Assembly (NCBI GenBank): GCA_947454525.1
Contig: CANGJM010000001.1
Coordinates: 62,001-126,000 of the forward strand
Origin: Flavobacteriales bacterium
GTDB taxonomy: Bacteria > Bacteroidota > Bacteroidia > Flavobacteriales_D > Crocinitomicaceae
Direction: 5' to 3'
DNA length: 64,000 bases
The notes below the pieces were generated by a model. The model saw only the letters and a list, made by a program, of their open reading frames with translations. It made no database searches and was not told the origin of the DNA. Positions 28,286-36,993 of the stretch are shown in pieces. Position 1 is the stretch's first letter. Every line of letters begins with the position of its first letter. The translations under genes and the position numbers were made by a program.

Positions 28286-28288
28286 AAT

Positions 28289-29569
28289 TTAATGGCTACT
28301 AAGTTCGTCAAATGCTGCTAAGTATTTCAAAAAAGCAGCAATTAATAATTTCCCTTTTAAATGATATCCGTCCGAAGTGAAATGCACATAGTCTCCTTGC
28401 ATCAGTGCATTTCTTTTCCATGTGAGTGAGGAACCGAGTTCCCCCATAATCCCGTAAAAATCCCAAACAGCCATTTGGTATTCTTGGGCTAACTGAAAGA
28501 TTACTTCGCGTTGTCGTTCTGTATTTTTATTGGGTGCTCCATGAAATTGATTGTCGTTTGGAACGGTCAACAACAATGCACATTTTGGATTCACGGAAAG
28601 AATGATCTTCATCAATGATTCTAAATTGTTCTTGTAGACTTCCGGACGAAAATTCCCGTATGAGGTATAGGCATCGTTGGTTCCAACGGAAAACACAAAT
28701 AAATCTGGTGGATGAATTTTTAAATCCCTCAGAAAATGCTCATTTCCTAAGTACGTGTAAAGTCCAGCTCCATTGATGCCAATAGCGTTGTAGGTAATTC
28801 CAGGAAGTTCATTCAACAATTCAAAGCCATAAATCTCCAAGGTATTTGGCTCCTCAGTATTTTTAACAAATTGCAAATCCAAGGAATCTATATAGTCTGT
28901 AAAGGTGATTTCAGAATAACCGAGTTCCACATGATGGTATGTTTCACTCACTAATAATTCTTGTCCACCGAAGTTCAAATCGTAAGGAAATTCTCCGGTG
29001 TTGTGGTAAATGCGCAATTTATTGAATGGCGGTTTCACTAGCGTGCGCATGTGCTTGAAGTTGATGGTAATAACCGAATCCGCGCAACGAATCGTCGCTC
29101 CGGTTAATCCATAGTCTAAATCATCCGGATGGTCATTGACGCTACGGTACGATTTCCAAACATTGGGAGAGGAAAAATGATAATTCGATGGATTGTTCGT
29201 CTTTGCTAGTCCAAAAGGAAAAACAAGTCCTCGTTCACCATTTAGCCCCGGCCAATTCGATTGTAAAAAGGTGCGGAAATCGTGCGTATAAATATCTGCT
29301 TGAATGTGAGATCCGCCGATATGGTAAAAATTCAGTTTGCGGTCCTTTTGAGCAATCATTTGAGTCATTTGCTCGTGCAAATAGGTCCAATTTGGACTTT
29401 CAGCGGAAAAAAACTGGAAGCTATTGCAATCACTGTTGATGAACGCATACTTTTTTGAAATGAGTGAATCGTCGCTTGGAATGAGCGCATAATCGATTGA
29501 CCTCAAATCCACTGTTTGTGAGAAAAGTGAATTGGAAAAAAGTAAAAGGAACAATAGGCAGCGTATCAT
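28289..29569 (-). CDS. Exported SGNH/GDSL-type hydrolase (first, MBOAT-proximal)
   Basis: A 426-residue protein with a signal peptide (MIRCLLFLLLFSNSLFSQ). SGNH blocks are visible: HIGGSHIQADIY with the likely nucleophilic Ser (about residue 85), FSVGTNDAYTS (block III, Gly-Asn), and DYVHFTSDGYH (block V, Asp and His, about residue 395). Block I is GGSH and not GDS, a variant found in AlgX/AlgJ-like and PatB-like partners. A beta-sandwich insert likely lies at residues 140-260. The start at 29569 overlaps the upstream stop as ATGA. With the MBOAT protein it probably transfers or removes acyl groups on a surface glycan. Confidence 0.85.
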   Translation of the reverse strand: MIRCLLFLLLFSNSLFSQTVDLRSIDYALIPSDDSLISKKYAFINSDCNSFQFFSAESPNWTYLHEQMTQMIAQKDRKLNFYHIGGSHIQADIYTHDFRTFLQSNWPGLNGERGLVFPFGLAKTNNPSNYHFSSPNVWKSYRSVNDHPDDLDYGLTGATIRCADSVITINFKHMRTLVKPPFNKLRIYHNTGEFPYDLNFGGQELLVSETYHHVELGYSEITFTDYIDSLDLQFVKNTEEPNTLEIYGFELLNELPGITYNAIGINGAGLYTYLGNEHFLRDLKIHPPDLFVFSVGTNDAYTSYGNFRPEVYKNNLESLMKIILSVNPKCALLLTVPNDNQFHGAPNKNTERQREVIFQLAQEYQMAVWDFYGIMGELGSSLTWKRNALMQGDYVHFTSDGYHLKGKLLIAAFLKYLAAFDELSSH

Positions 29570-31047
29570 TCTGCCGTTTCTTTCTTGATTCCGCTTTGCG
29601 CTACTAACCACTTGGCATATTCCGCGATGAATGCATCATAGAATAATTGAGAAGCATAACTTGCTCCTTTGGGTGTAAAGTGAATGTAATCCCTTCCGGC
29701 TAAACCTTGACTGACCCATGAAGGCATGGAATTCCTTCCACCCATAGCGGCGTATAAATCCCAAAAGATCGCACCAGTTTCATCACAGGTTTTTTTCATT
29801 TGGTTGACACAATAAGGGAGGTAAGGATAGCTTTCGAAAATACCGTTAACCATGTGGGACATGTCACTTGGTCCAATTACGACAATCGCTGCACTCGGAC
29901 GAATTTTTTGAATGTACTGTACTTGACTTTTGAAACTGCGCATGTAGTAACGCACGGAACTACTATCTCTAAACGCATGAACGGAATTTCCACCAAATTG
30001 CAGGATGACTAATTCGGTATTTAATTCATTGTGCATTTTGCGAAACAAGGTGGCATCTCCAGCGCTGATTGCATGTCCAGATGAACCACGCATCGCCACA
30101 TTTACTACTTGCACACCAATATCACCTTCGAGCGCAAATCCATTAAAAACAGGACTTTTTGAGGTGCTAAACACGAACTTCAACTTCCCTGGAGTTTTAG
30201 GGAAACTCAAATCAAGTGAATGAGAAAGTCCATCTTTAATCAAGGAGTCCTCATGAATTAACTTATTGTTTTCAAACACCTTTACGGCACATGGTTTAAA
30301 ACAAGAGGTGTAGAAGCATCGAACTTGGTTAAAGTCACGCGCTCGAGCAAAAGCTGCTTTGGACGCTTCAATTTCAATCCATCCTTCGCTTATTTCACTA
30401 CGATTCGTTTTTGCGGTGTCAATAAGCATAATCGATGCGGAACCCATCGCTCCATATTTTCGCGTGCTTAACTTTTTACCCCAAAACGAAGTCAATCGTT
30501 CGAAATTGCTAGAAAACGTTTGCTTAAATGTTTGTGTGTTGTACACATTTGTCGCTGGAATCATACCCGGACCATTTCCGCCAAATTGATTCTGAATGCG
30601 TTGACGAATGTATCCGGTCATGCGATCTCCCTCAATCTGTGAATCCCCATAATGGAAAATCGAGATTTTTCTTCCCTCTTCAGTTACTGTTTTGAGCTGT
30701 GTAAAGAAGCGAAACAAATTTTGTTTAGCAAGCTCGTTGAGATGCAGCGATGTTGCACTTTCGGTACTTAATTCTCCTCCAGCAGCCAGTCCTAATTTCC
30801 CGGAAGTTTTTCCCAGATGTTTCACCAAACTCGCGTTGATGTCACTGGTGTCTACTTTTTGAATGATTTTCGCAATGTCCTTTTTCTCCTGTTTTTTCGG
30901 ATGCAAGACCTCCTCAAAACTTAAAAATTGCCATTTAACACCAAGAAATTTAGCTCCGCCTTTCGGCAATAAAAAAGAGGGGATGAATAAGAGTGAAAGT
31001 ACTAAAATGACAAAAAGTAGTACTTGGTATGGACGAAAATTTTGCAC
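29566..31047 (-). CDS. Exported SGNH/GDSL-type hydrolase (second)
   Basis: A 493-residue protein with an N-terminal membrane anchor or signal (YQVLLFVILVLSLLFIPSFLL). SGNH blocks: IFHYGDSQIEGDR with GDS (about residue 134), LQFGGNSVHAF (block III) and RDYIHFTPKGAS with the Asp-x-x-His pair (about residue 454). A beta-rich insert of about 130 residues (about 170-330) separates the blocks. It is paralogous in layout to the next gene and overlaps it by four bases (ATGA). Together with the MBOAT gene it forms a three-gene cassette. Whether it is an esterase or transferase is not decidable from sequence. Confidence 0.85.
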   Translation of the reverse strand: MQNFRPYQVLLFVILVLSLLFIPSFLLPKGGAKFLGVKWQFLSFEEVLHPKKQEKKDIAKIIQKVDTSDINASLVKHLGKTSGKLGLAAGGELSTESATSLHLNELAKQNLFRFFTQLKTVTEEGRKISIFHYGDSQIEGDRMTGYIRQRIQNQFGGNGPGMIPATNVYNTQTFKQTFSSNFERLTSFWGKKLSTRKYGAMGSASIMLIDTAKTNRSEISEGWIEIEASKAAFARARDFNQVRCFYTSCFKPCAVKVFENNKLIHEDSLIKDGLSHSLDLSFPKTPGKLKFVFSTSKSPVFNGFALEGDIGVQVVNVAMRGSSGHAISAGDATLFRKMHNELNTELVILQFGGNSVHAFRDSSSVRYYMRSFKSQVQYIQKIRPSAAIVVIGPSDMSHMVNGIFESYPYLPYCVNQMKKTCDETGAIFWDLYAAMGGRNSMPSWVSQGLAGRDYIHFTPKGASYASQLFYDAFIAEYAKWLVAQSGIKKETAE

Positions 31048-31064
31048 GGATTGATTCTATTCAA

Positions 31065-31072
31065 CAAATATA
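31065..31072 (-). promoter_or_regulatory. Candidate -7 box of the SGNH-SGNH-MBOAT operon (TATATTTG)
   Basis: Minus-strand TATATTTG fits TAnnTTTG and lies 17 bases before the ATG at 31047. It is in the 49-base divergent gap with the DUF255 gene. No -33 TTG is evident. Confidence 0.45.
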
Positions 31073-31096
31073 AGTTTTCTTTGTTTTCTATACATC

Positions 31097-33085
31097 ATGA
31101 TGACACCTTCCAATTCACTTATAAACGAATCTTCGCCGTATTTACTTCAACACGCCCATCATCCAATCCAATGGTTGCCTTGGAGTGAAGATGCATTTGA
31201 ACAAGCAAGAAGACAGAACAAACTAGTATTGATCAGCATTGGTTATTCCGCATGCCATTGGTGTCACGTCATGGCACATGAATGTTTCGAAGATCAAGAA
31301 GTGGCAGATTTGATGAATGCACACTTCATCAACATTAAAGTGGATCGTGAAGAACGTCCGGATGTCGACCAGGTGTATATGTCAGCAGTTCAACTCATGA
31401 CTCAAAAAGGCGGCTGGCCATTGAATTGCATTACCTTGCCAGATGGACGTCCAATCTATGGCGGAACGTATTTCCCAAAAGAACAATGGATTCATGTGTT
31501 GAAGTCCTTGGTATATACCTTTCAAAATGACAAGGAAAAAGTAGAAGAGTATGCCGTGAAATTGCACGAAGGACTCAGCGTGAATGAATTAATCGCGATT
31601 CCACAGGACGAACCAAACCTTCAAAGCGAAAAATTAGTGGAGTTAGTCGCACGTTGGAAAAAACAATTTGATTGGATGGAAGGCGGAATGAGTCGAGCTC
31701 CAAAATTCCCGATGCCGAACAACTATGGCTACTTGTTAGCGCACAGCCGATTTTTCAAGGATGAAAAGTTGCAAGAATACGTGCAATTAACCTTAGATAA
31801 AATGGCGTTTGGCGGTATCTACGATCAAATTGGTGGTGGATTTACGCGTTATTCGGTGGACATGATCTGGAAAGTTCCACATTTTGAGAAAATGCTCTAT
31901 GATAATGCACAATTGATGGAATTATACGCCATGGGATATGAAGCGTTTCAGGTTGATCACTATAAGCAGATTGTTCTAGAGATTTTCACTTGGTTGCAGC
32001 GTGAAATGAAGGATGAATCCGGCGCATATTTCAGCGCCTTAGATGCAGATAGCGAAGGGGAGGAAGGAAAATACTATTGTTGGAATCAGGCAGAATTGAA
32101 ATCTTTGATTCATTCAGAGTATGATCTTTTTGCTGATTACTACGCTGTTACAAATCGTGGATTTTGGGAGGACGATAAATACATCCTACTAAAAACCCAA
32201 AGCGATGTTGCATTCGCGAAGAAATGGAACATTGATGAACACGACCTCGAAAATAAAGTATCCGATTGGAAATCCTTGCTTTTATCAGAACGTCAAAAAC
32301 GCATTGCTCCCGGACTAGACCATAAATGCCTCACTTCTTGGAATGCGCAGTTAATCAAAGGAATGTGTCGCGCATATAATGCATTGTACCAAGAAGAATT
32401 TTTAATAGAAGCACGAAAAATCGGCAAATGGATTCTATCGAGTCAAGTTCAACCGAACGGACATTTATACCATGTAAATACTAATGGTGTGGCAAACATT
32501 GATGGTTTTCTGGAGGATTATGCCCACGCCATCGATGCGTTTATTCAGTTGTATCAACGAACAGGTGAATTAACTTGGTTAGAACATGCGAAGATTTGGG
32601 CCTCGCTTGTTGAAACAGAATTTATGCATCCGGAAAGTAAAATGTGCTATTTCACCTCAAATGATACCCAACTCGTAGTTCGAAAAATGGAAATTCACGA
32701 CAACGTCATTCCGTCTAGTAATTCTGTGATGGCAAGAAATTATTTCCGATTAGGCACCTATTTCCGAGAAGACCGCTGGCTTGAACATGCGCGTCAAATG
32801 TTAGCCAACATGTACGATGGCATGGAGACTTATGGCTCTGGATATTCCAATTGGGCACATTTATTACTGGAAATGAATCAGGGATTGGCAGAAGTTCACC
32901 TCATGGAAGTTCAAACGAGTGAAATCGTTAGTTGGCCAGATAACGTACTTCTTTCGCATCACAAAGAAATTCCCATGTCTGCAAGTTATGCTTCGGGAAT
33001 TTTTGTTTGTGCAAAAGGCACATGCTATCCAGCACTTTCAACGTTGAAAGCTGCCACGGAACTCATCCAAGAAGAAATCAATTAA
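31097..33085 (+). CDS. DUF255 / thioredoxin-like plus six-hairpin domain protein (YyaL/SPATA20-like)
   Basis: A 662-residue cytosolic protein of the widespread but poorly understood YyaL family. The N-terminal thioredoxin-like domain (about residues 1-170) has [12 protein letters not shown], with a CxxC pair, then [15 protein letters not shown]. The C-terminal part is an alpha/alpha barrel like glycosidases or epimerases ([38 protein letters not shown]). Length and motif order match the family. No activity is firmly assigned. It converges on the DUF2892 gene with shared TTAA stop bases (33082-33085). Confidence 0.9.
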   Translation: MMTPSNSLINESSPYLLQHAHHPIQWLPWSEDAFEQARRQNKLVLISIGYSACHWCHVMAHECFEDQEVADLMNAHFINIKVDREERPDVDQVYMSAVQLMTQKGGWPLNCITLPDGRPIYGGTYFPKEQWIHVLKSLVYTFQNDKEKVEEYAVKLHEGLSVNELIAIPQDEPNLQSEKLVELVARWKKQFDWMEGGMSRAPKFPMPNNYGYLLAHSRFFKDEKLQEYVQLTLDKMAFGGIYDQIGGGFTRYSVDMIWKVPHFEKMLYDNAQLMELYAMGYEAFQVDHYKQIVLEIFTWLQREMKDESGAYFSALDADSEGEEGKYYCWNQAELKSLIHSEYDLFADYYAVTNRGFWEDDKYILLKTQSDVAFAKKWNIDEHDLENKVSDWKSLLLSERQKRIAPGLDHKCLTSWNAQLIKGMCRAYNALYQEEFLIEARKIGKWILSSQVQPNGHLYHVNTNGVANIDGFLEDYAHAIDAFIQLYQRTGELTWLEHAKIWASLVETEFMHPESKMCYFTSNDTQLVVRKMEIHDNVIPSSNSVMARNYFRLGTYFREDRWLEHARQMLANMYDGMETYGSGYSNWAHLLLEMNQGLAEVHLMEVQTSEIVSWPDNVLLSHHKEIPMSASYASGIFVCAKGTCYPALSTLKAATELIQEEIN

Positions 33086-33288
33086 GATTTAATCTTACAC
33101 GTATTCCAGCCAAATAGGGCATACAGTCCACAAAATGACGTAAAAGACGTCAAGATTAACATTGCTGAAACGATTAATGCAAGCGCATTCAATGTGGTTG
33201 GAAGTAGTTCCAACAACGACACAATTAATAGAACTGCAGAGATTGCGATGCGAATCAATCGATCCTTATTTCCCATGTTTTTTTTCAT
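33082..33288 (-). CDS. DUF2892 (YgaP-type) small membrane protein
   Basis: A 68-residue protein with the DUF2892 layout: [17 protein letters not shown] (N-D-R-x-x-R at the membrane face), two membrane helices (about residues 13-30 and 33-50), and the C-terminal [13 protein letters not shown]. This domain is sometimes fused to rhodanese modules (YgaP). The role of the stand-alone form is unknown. The two Cys residues at the C-terminus are typical of the family. Confidence 0.82.
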   Translation of the reverse strand: MKKNMGNKDRLIRIAISAVLLIVSLLELLPTTLNALALIVSAMLILTSFTSFCGLYALFGWNTCKIKS

Positions 33289-33344
33289 AAACCAAATGTA
33301 CGAATGTAATTGGTTTTGAAAGCAACCTAGGTTACTCTGCTAGC

Positions 33345-34298
33345 TTATCCTTTGCGAGCAATCGCTTTCATGGCAGCGTTGACAACATCCTGTGTATCGA
33401 TTCCGTATTTCGTCATCAATTCCATAGGTGTTCCACTTTCCCCGAATGAATCGTTTACTGCTACATATTCCTGAGGACAAGGCAATTCTCTGCTCAACAC
33501 TTGAGAAACTGCTTCACCTAATCCACCGTTCATCATGTGTTCTTCTGCCGTCACAACACATCCTGTTTTTGCAGCGGATGTTAAAATCGCTTGAACATCT
33601 AATGGTTTAATGGTGTGCATGTTAATCAATTCAGCAGAAATTCCTTTCTCCTTTAAAATAGCTAAAGCTTCAATGGATTTCCAAACTAAGTGTCCACAAG
33701 CGATGATGGTTACATCCGTCCCCTCCGCCAAAACATCTGCTTTTCCAATCACAAATTTTGCGTCTGGTTTCACGAAAATCGGCATTACCGGACGACCAAA
33801 TCGAAGGTAAACGGGTCCATTATGTTCAGCAATAGCGATTGTTGCTTGCTTTGTTTGATTAAAATCCGCAGGAACAATCACTGTCATGTTTGGCAACATA
33901 CGCATCATTCCAATATCCTCTAAAATTTGATGCGTCGCACCATCTTCACCTAAGGTAAGTCCAGCGTGAGAAGCACAAATTTTCACGTTTTTCTGAGAGT
34001 AAGCCACCGATTGACGAATTTGATCATAAACGCGTCCAGTCGAGAAATTTGCGAATGTTCCAGTATATGGAATTTTTCCACCAATGGTCATCCCTGCCGC
34101 TAGTCCAATCATGTTTGCTTCAGCGATTCCCGCTTGGAAAAAACGATCTGGATTTTCTTTTTGGAAGGCATCCATTTTCAATGAACCAGTTAAGTCAGCA
34201 CACAATGCGACTACATCTGGATTTGTGCGTCCTAATTCCGCTAATCCTTCACCAAATCCTGATCGCGTGTCTTTGTTTCCTAGTATTTCAAATTCCAT
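33345..34298 (-). CDS. Transketolase, C-terminal subunit
   Basis: The pyrimidine-binding and C-terminal domains of a split transketolase, 317 residues. It starts with [18 protein letters not shown] and contains the conserved Glu that activates thiamine diphosphate in [15 protein letters not shown] (about residue 58), then [15 protein letters not shown] and YLRFGRP. The enzyme moves two-carbon units in the pentose phosphate pathway and needs the N-terminal subunit at 35653-36495. Two bases separate it from the VWA protein gene upstream, so the three form one operon. Confidence 0.93.
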   Translation of the reverse strand: MEFEILGNKDTRSGFGEGLAELGRTNPDVVALCADLTGSLKMDAFQKENPDRFFQAGIAEANMIGLAAGMTIGGKIPYTGTFANFSTGRVYDQIRQSVAYSQKNVKICASHAGLTLGEDGATHQILEDIGMMRMLPNMTVIVPADFNQTKQATIAIAEHNGPVYLRFGRPVMPIFVKPDAKFVIGKADVLAEGTDVTIIACGHLVWKSIEALAILKEKGISAELINMHTIKPLDVQAILTSAAKTGCVVTAEEHMMNGGLGEAVSQVLSRELPCPQEYVAVNDSFGESGTPMELMTKYGIDTQDVVNAAMKAIARKG

Positions 34299-34300
34299 AA

Positions 34301-35653
34301 CTATAAATTTAATAAGAGTGTTTTATTTGAATCGATTCTAAACTTTTTTTCTTTTGTGTATGCGCTCGACTTTTGGTCTTTTTCGCGGTAGACAATTTTA
34401 TAATTTCCTGGTTGCAAGGACCATTTTCCCTCCAATGGACCTTCATCTATGTTGCACACCCATTCCCACTGATTGGCTTGACGTTCATAGAATATTTGTC
34501 CGACGCTTGCCTTCACCACAGTGTATTGAAGTATTCCCGCAGGAATGACGTCAACAAACGTTGTTTTACTTTGCGTAATTTCCACACGTTGATACGTTCT
34601 CGGCAAGGTGAAAATCTCCAGGTCGTATGTCCCGACAAGGTATTTTTGCGTGGAATTTAAATTCTGTGCATGCAGTGTTTTGCTGTCGTCTTTCACAGAA
34701 ACGCGCAGTTGAAAACTTGGATTCTGGGTGTTTTTTGTTGCAGTAAATTTCAAGTATCCTTGAGGTGCATCCACAACAATCGTATTGTGTGTATGTTTTT
34801 GTAGGACAATCCCTTTTTTCTCCAATTTCGGAAGGGTATTTACCACTAAATCATACTTCACTCCCGGATCTAAAACCAAGGTGTCTGGAAGGTTTTTACG
34901 GTTGAGTGTATGCGTAAACGTGTATTTTAAGTTGGATGTCCCACTTTCGTAAAAGAACATGGTGACATTTGTTTCAAGCGGTTTTTTGGTGATGTCATTC
35001 AAGTTCACTTGAACGGTTGTGTTCATCAGCGTTTTCGAGACAATCGTTGACAAAACATTTCGGAACGACTCCTTGCTTTCGGCATCGGAGTATGCGCCAA
35101 TACAATCAAACTTATCGAGGTAGGATAAATCCATTCCTAATCCAATCACAAACGGAGTGACTTTCACACCTTTATCCTTTAACTTTCGGGCGATGATACA
35201 CGGATCATTATCACACGATTCGAGTCCGTCTGTAATTAAAATGATGTAGTTCCGCGCAAGTGTATCAGGAAAATCTCCGGCTGCCGCTTCAAGTGATCGC
35301 GCAATAGGCGTAGACCCTTTGGCTTGTATGGACTTTACCTTTGTTTTGATGGCGTCCACTGTATTGAGTCCGAAGGGAACCTCTAATTTGGTATCGTTGC
35401 AATCTTGATAGGTATTCGTAACTGGAGTTTGGTGCCCGTAAACACGTAACGCAATTTCCAAATTTGGAATCCCTCTCAACTTCTCGACCTCTTGAATGAG
35501 CACTTCTTTTGCTGCTTCCATGCGCGTTTGGTTGTTATTCCAATCGACATTCATGCTATTCGAAGCATCCAAAATAAACAAAATACGCGTGTTTTTTTGA
35601 GTCCAGCCGAAGCTAGAAAGACAAATAAACAATACGCATATCCACTGTTTCAT
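34301..35653 (-). CDS. Exported VWA-domain protein
   Basis: A 450-residue protein with a signal peptide ([19 protein letters not shown]) and a von Willebrand factor A domain at about residues 23-205. The metal-binding MIDAS site is intact: DASNSM (about residue 30), a Thr in GSTPIARSL and Asp in ITDGLESC (about residue 141). The C-terminal half (about 210-450) looks like several beta-sandwich repeats ([33 protein letters not shown]). It overlaps the transketolase N-subunit gene by one base and precedes the C-subunit gene by two, so it is co-transcribed with a cytosolic enzyme it cannot contact directly once exported. Function unknown. Confidence 0.85.
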   Translation of the reverse strand: MKQWICVLFICLSSFGWTQKNTRILFILDASNSMNVDWNNNQTRMEAAKEVLIQEVEKLRGIPNLEIALRVYGHQTPVTNTYQDCNDTKLEVPFGLNTVDAIKTKVKSIQAKGSTPIARSLEAAAGDFPDTLARNYIILITDGLESCDNDPCIIARKLKDKGVKVTPFVIGLGMDLSYLDKFDCIGAYSDAESKESFRNVLSTIVSKTLMNTTVQVNLNDITKKPLETNVTMFFYESGTSNLKYTFTHTLNRKNLPDTLVLDPGVKYDLVVNTLPKLEKKGIVLQKHTHNTIVVDAPQGYLKFTATKNTQNPSFQLRVSVKDDSKTLHAQNLNSTQKYLVGTYDLEIFTLPRTYQRVEITQSKTTFVDVIPAGILQYTVVKASVGQIFYERQANQWEWVCNIDEGPLEGKWSLQPGNYKIVYREKDQKSSAYTKEKKFRIDSNKTLLLNL

Positions 35654-36495
35654 TAATAGTCGCCTAACGATTCTTCAAGTTGCGCTAACGCTGCGCTGAG
35701 CTGTTCTGCGTTTGGAGCAACTCCATGCCATTTGTGAGAGCCCATCATGTAGTCAACACCTTGACCCATTTCTGTTTTCATAATGATCACCACTGGCTTT
35801 CCTTTTCCGCACAACGCTTTAGCTGCTGTCATTTTCGCTCGGATATCTTCGAACTGATGTCCGTCCATTTCCAACACTTCCCAACCGAACGCTAACCATT
35901 TTTGTGCCAAGTTTCCTAAAGACATCACGTCTTCTACGTCTCCGTCAATTTGACGTCCGTTATAATCAATGGTTGCGATGAGGTTATCAACATTGTTTGC
36001 AGCAGCGTACATTGCCGCTTCCCAAATTTGACCTTCTTGTAATTCTCCATCGCCATGAAGTGTATAAACGATTCCTTTGTCACCTGTTAGTTTTTTCACT
36101 TGAGCAGCTCCAGCTGCAACAGAAAGACCTTGTCCTAATGAACCAGAAGCCATGCGAATTCCAGGTAGTTTTTTATCAGTGGAAGGGTGTCCTTGTAAGC
36201 GACTAGACAACTTTCTAAAGGTAGCTAATTCAGCAACTGGGAAATACCCAGCTCTTGCTAAAACACTGTACCAAACTGGAGAAATGTGTCCATTCGACAA
36301 GAAAAACAAATCCTCACCAATACCATCCATGTCAAAAGACTCGGCATTGAAACTCATTTGCTCAAAATACAAAAAGCTTAAAAAATCGGCACAGCCAAGT
36401 GATCCTCCAGGGTGACCTGAATTAACTGCTGAAACCATACGAACGATGTCTCTTCTTACCTGAGAAGCTACTTTTTCTAATGCTGAATTCTCCAT
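35653..36495 (-). CDS. Transketolase, N-terminal subunit
   Basis: The diphosphate-binding domain of split transketolase, 280 residues. The thiamine-diphosphate motif begins at LHGDGELQEGQIWEA (about residue 145) and ends at TIDYNG (about residue 172). The family pattern SGHPGGSLGCADFLSFLY and SNGHISPVWYSVLA is near the N-terminus, with MASGSLGQGLSVAAG after. Partner of the gene at 33345-34298. Split transketolases are common in Bacteroidota. The unusual point is the VWA gene between the two halves. A TAATTTTG box is found upstream. Confidence 0.93.
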   Translation of the reverse strand: MENSALEKVASQVRRDIVRMVSAVNSGHPGGSLGCADFLSFLYFEQMSFNAESFDMDGIGEDLFFLSNGHISPVWYSVLARAGYFPVAELATFRKLSSRLQGHPSTDKKLPGIRMASGSLGQGLSVAAGAAQVKKLTGDKGIVYTLHGDGELQEGQIWEAAMYAAANNVDNLIATIDYNGRQIDGDVEDVMSLGNLAQKWLAFGWEVLEMDGHQFEDIRAKMTAAKALCGKGKPVVIIMKTEMGQGVDYMMGSHKWHGVAPNAEQLSAALAQLEESLGDY

Positions 36496-36523
36496 GAATT
36501 TTAACTAAGGAATTATGTTTAGA

Positions 36524-36531
36524 CAAAATTA
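36524..36531 (-). promoter_or_regulatory. Candidate -7 box of the transketolase operon (TAATTTTG)
   Basis: Minus-strand TAATTTTG matches TAnnTTTG, 28 bases before the transketolase N-subunit ATG. No -33 TTG is seen at the right distance. Confidence 0.45.
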
Positions 36532-36624
36532 AGTTTTATTAACTTAGCATGAAATTGAAATATTTGAACATTAGGTACAACTTTTCAACGATTATAAACG
36601 TCTTGTGGACACAAAACTGATTAC

Positions 36625-36993
36625 ATGAAAAAGGGTTTACTCATTATCTTACTTGCATTGACACAGCAACTAGTTGCACAAAAAGCAAGTCCAGCATTAT
36701 CCAAAAGTTATTCAAAAACGGAATTACAAGCATTTGAACAAGATGGACAAGGCACGATTAACGTTCTTAATTATGCAGTAGACCATGCTTGTTACACGGT
36801 AGTTATTCCCGAAGGCAAAGAGGTAAGTCAATTCCCTGCCATTTCCCTGAAATCAAAAAAGGACATTCGTTTTACGGACTATCAATTGCAAATCATAGAC
36901 CGCACTCAATATTTCAGAATTGAAGGCAGCAATGAATTGTTAGTCGTGAAGTCCATCAACATTCTTAAGTTAGAAATGCAAAACAAGAAATAA
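36625..36993 (+). CDS. Small exported protein of unknown function
   Basis: A 122-residue protein with a signal peptide (MKKGLLIILLALTQQLVAQ). The mature part is about 103 residues, mixed alpha/beta, ending IEGSNELLVVKSINILKLEM. No known domain is recognised. Its TAA stop overlaps the ATG of the large T9SS protein gene by one base (TAATG, 36991-36995), so the two are translationally coupled. This suggests a partner or accessory role for the downstream secreted protein, but nothing in the sequence proves it. Confidence 0.68.
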   Translation: MKKGLLIILLALTQQLVAQKASPALSKSYSKTELQAFEQDGQGTINVLNYAVDHACYTVVIPEGKEVSQFPAISLKSKKDIRFTDYQLQIIDRTQYFRIEGSNELLVVKSINILKLEMQNKK

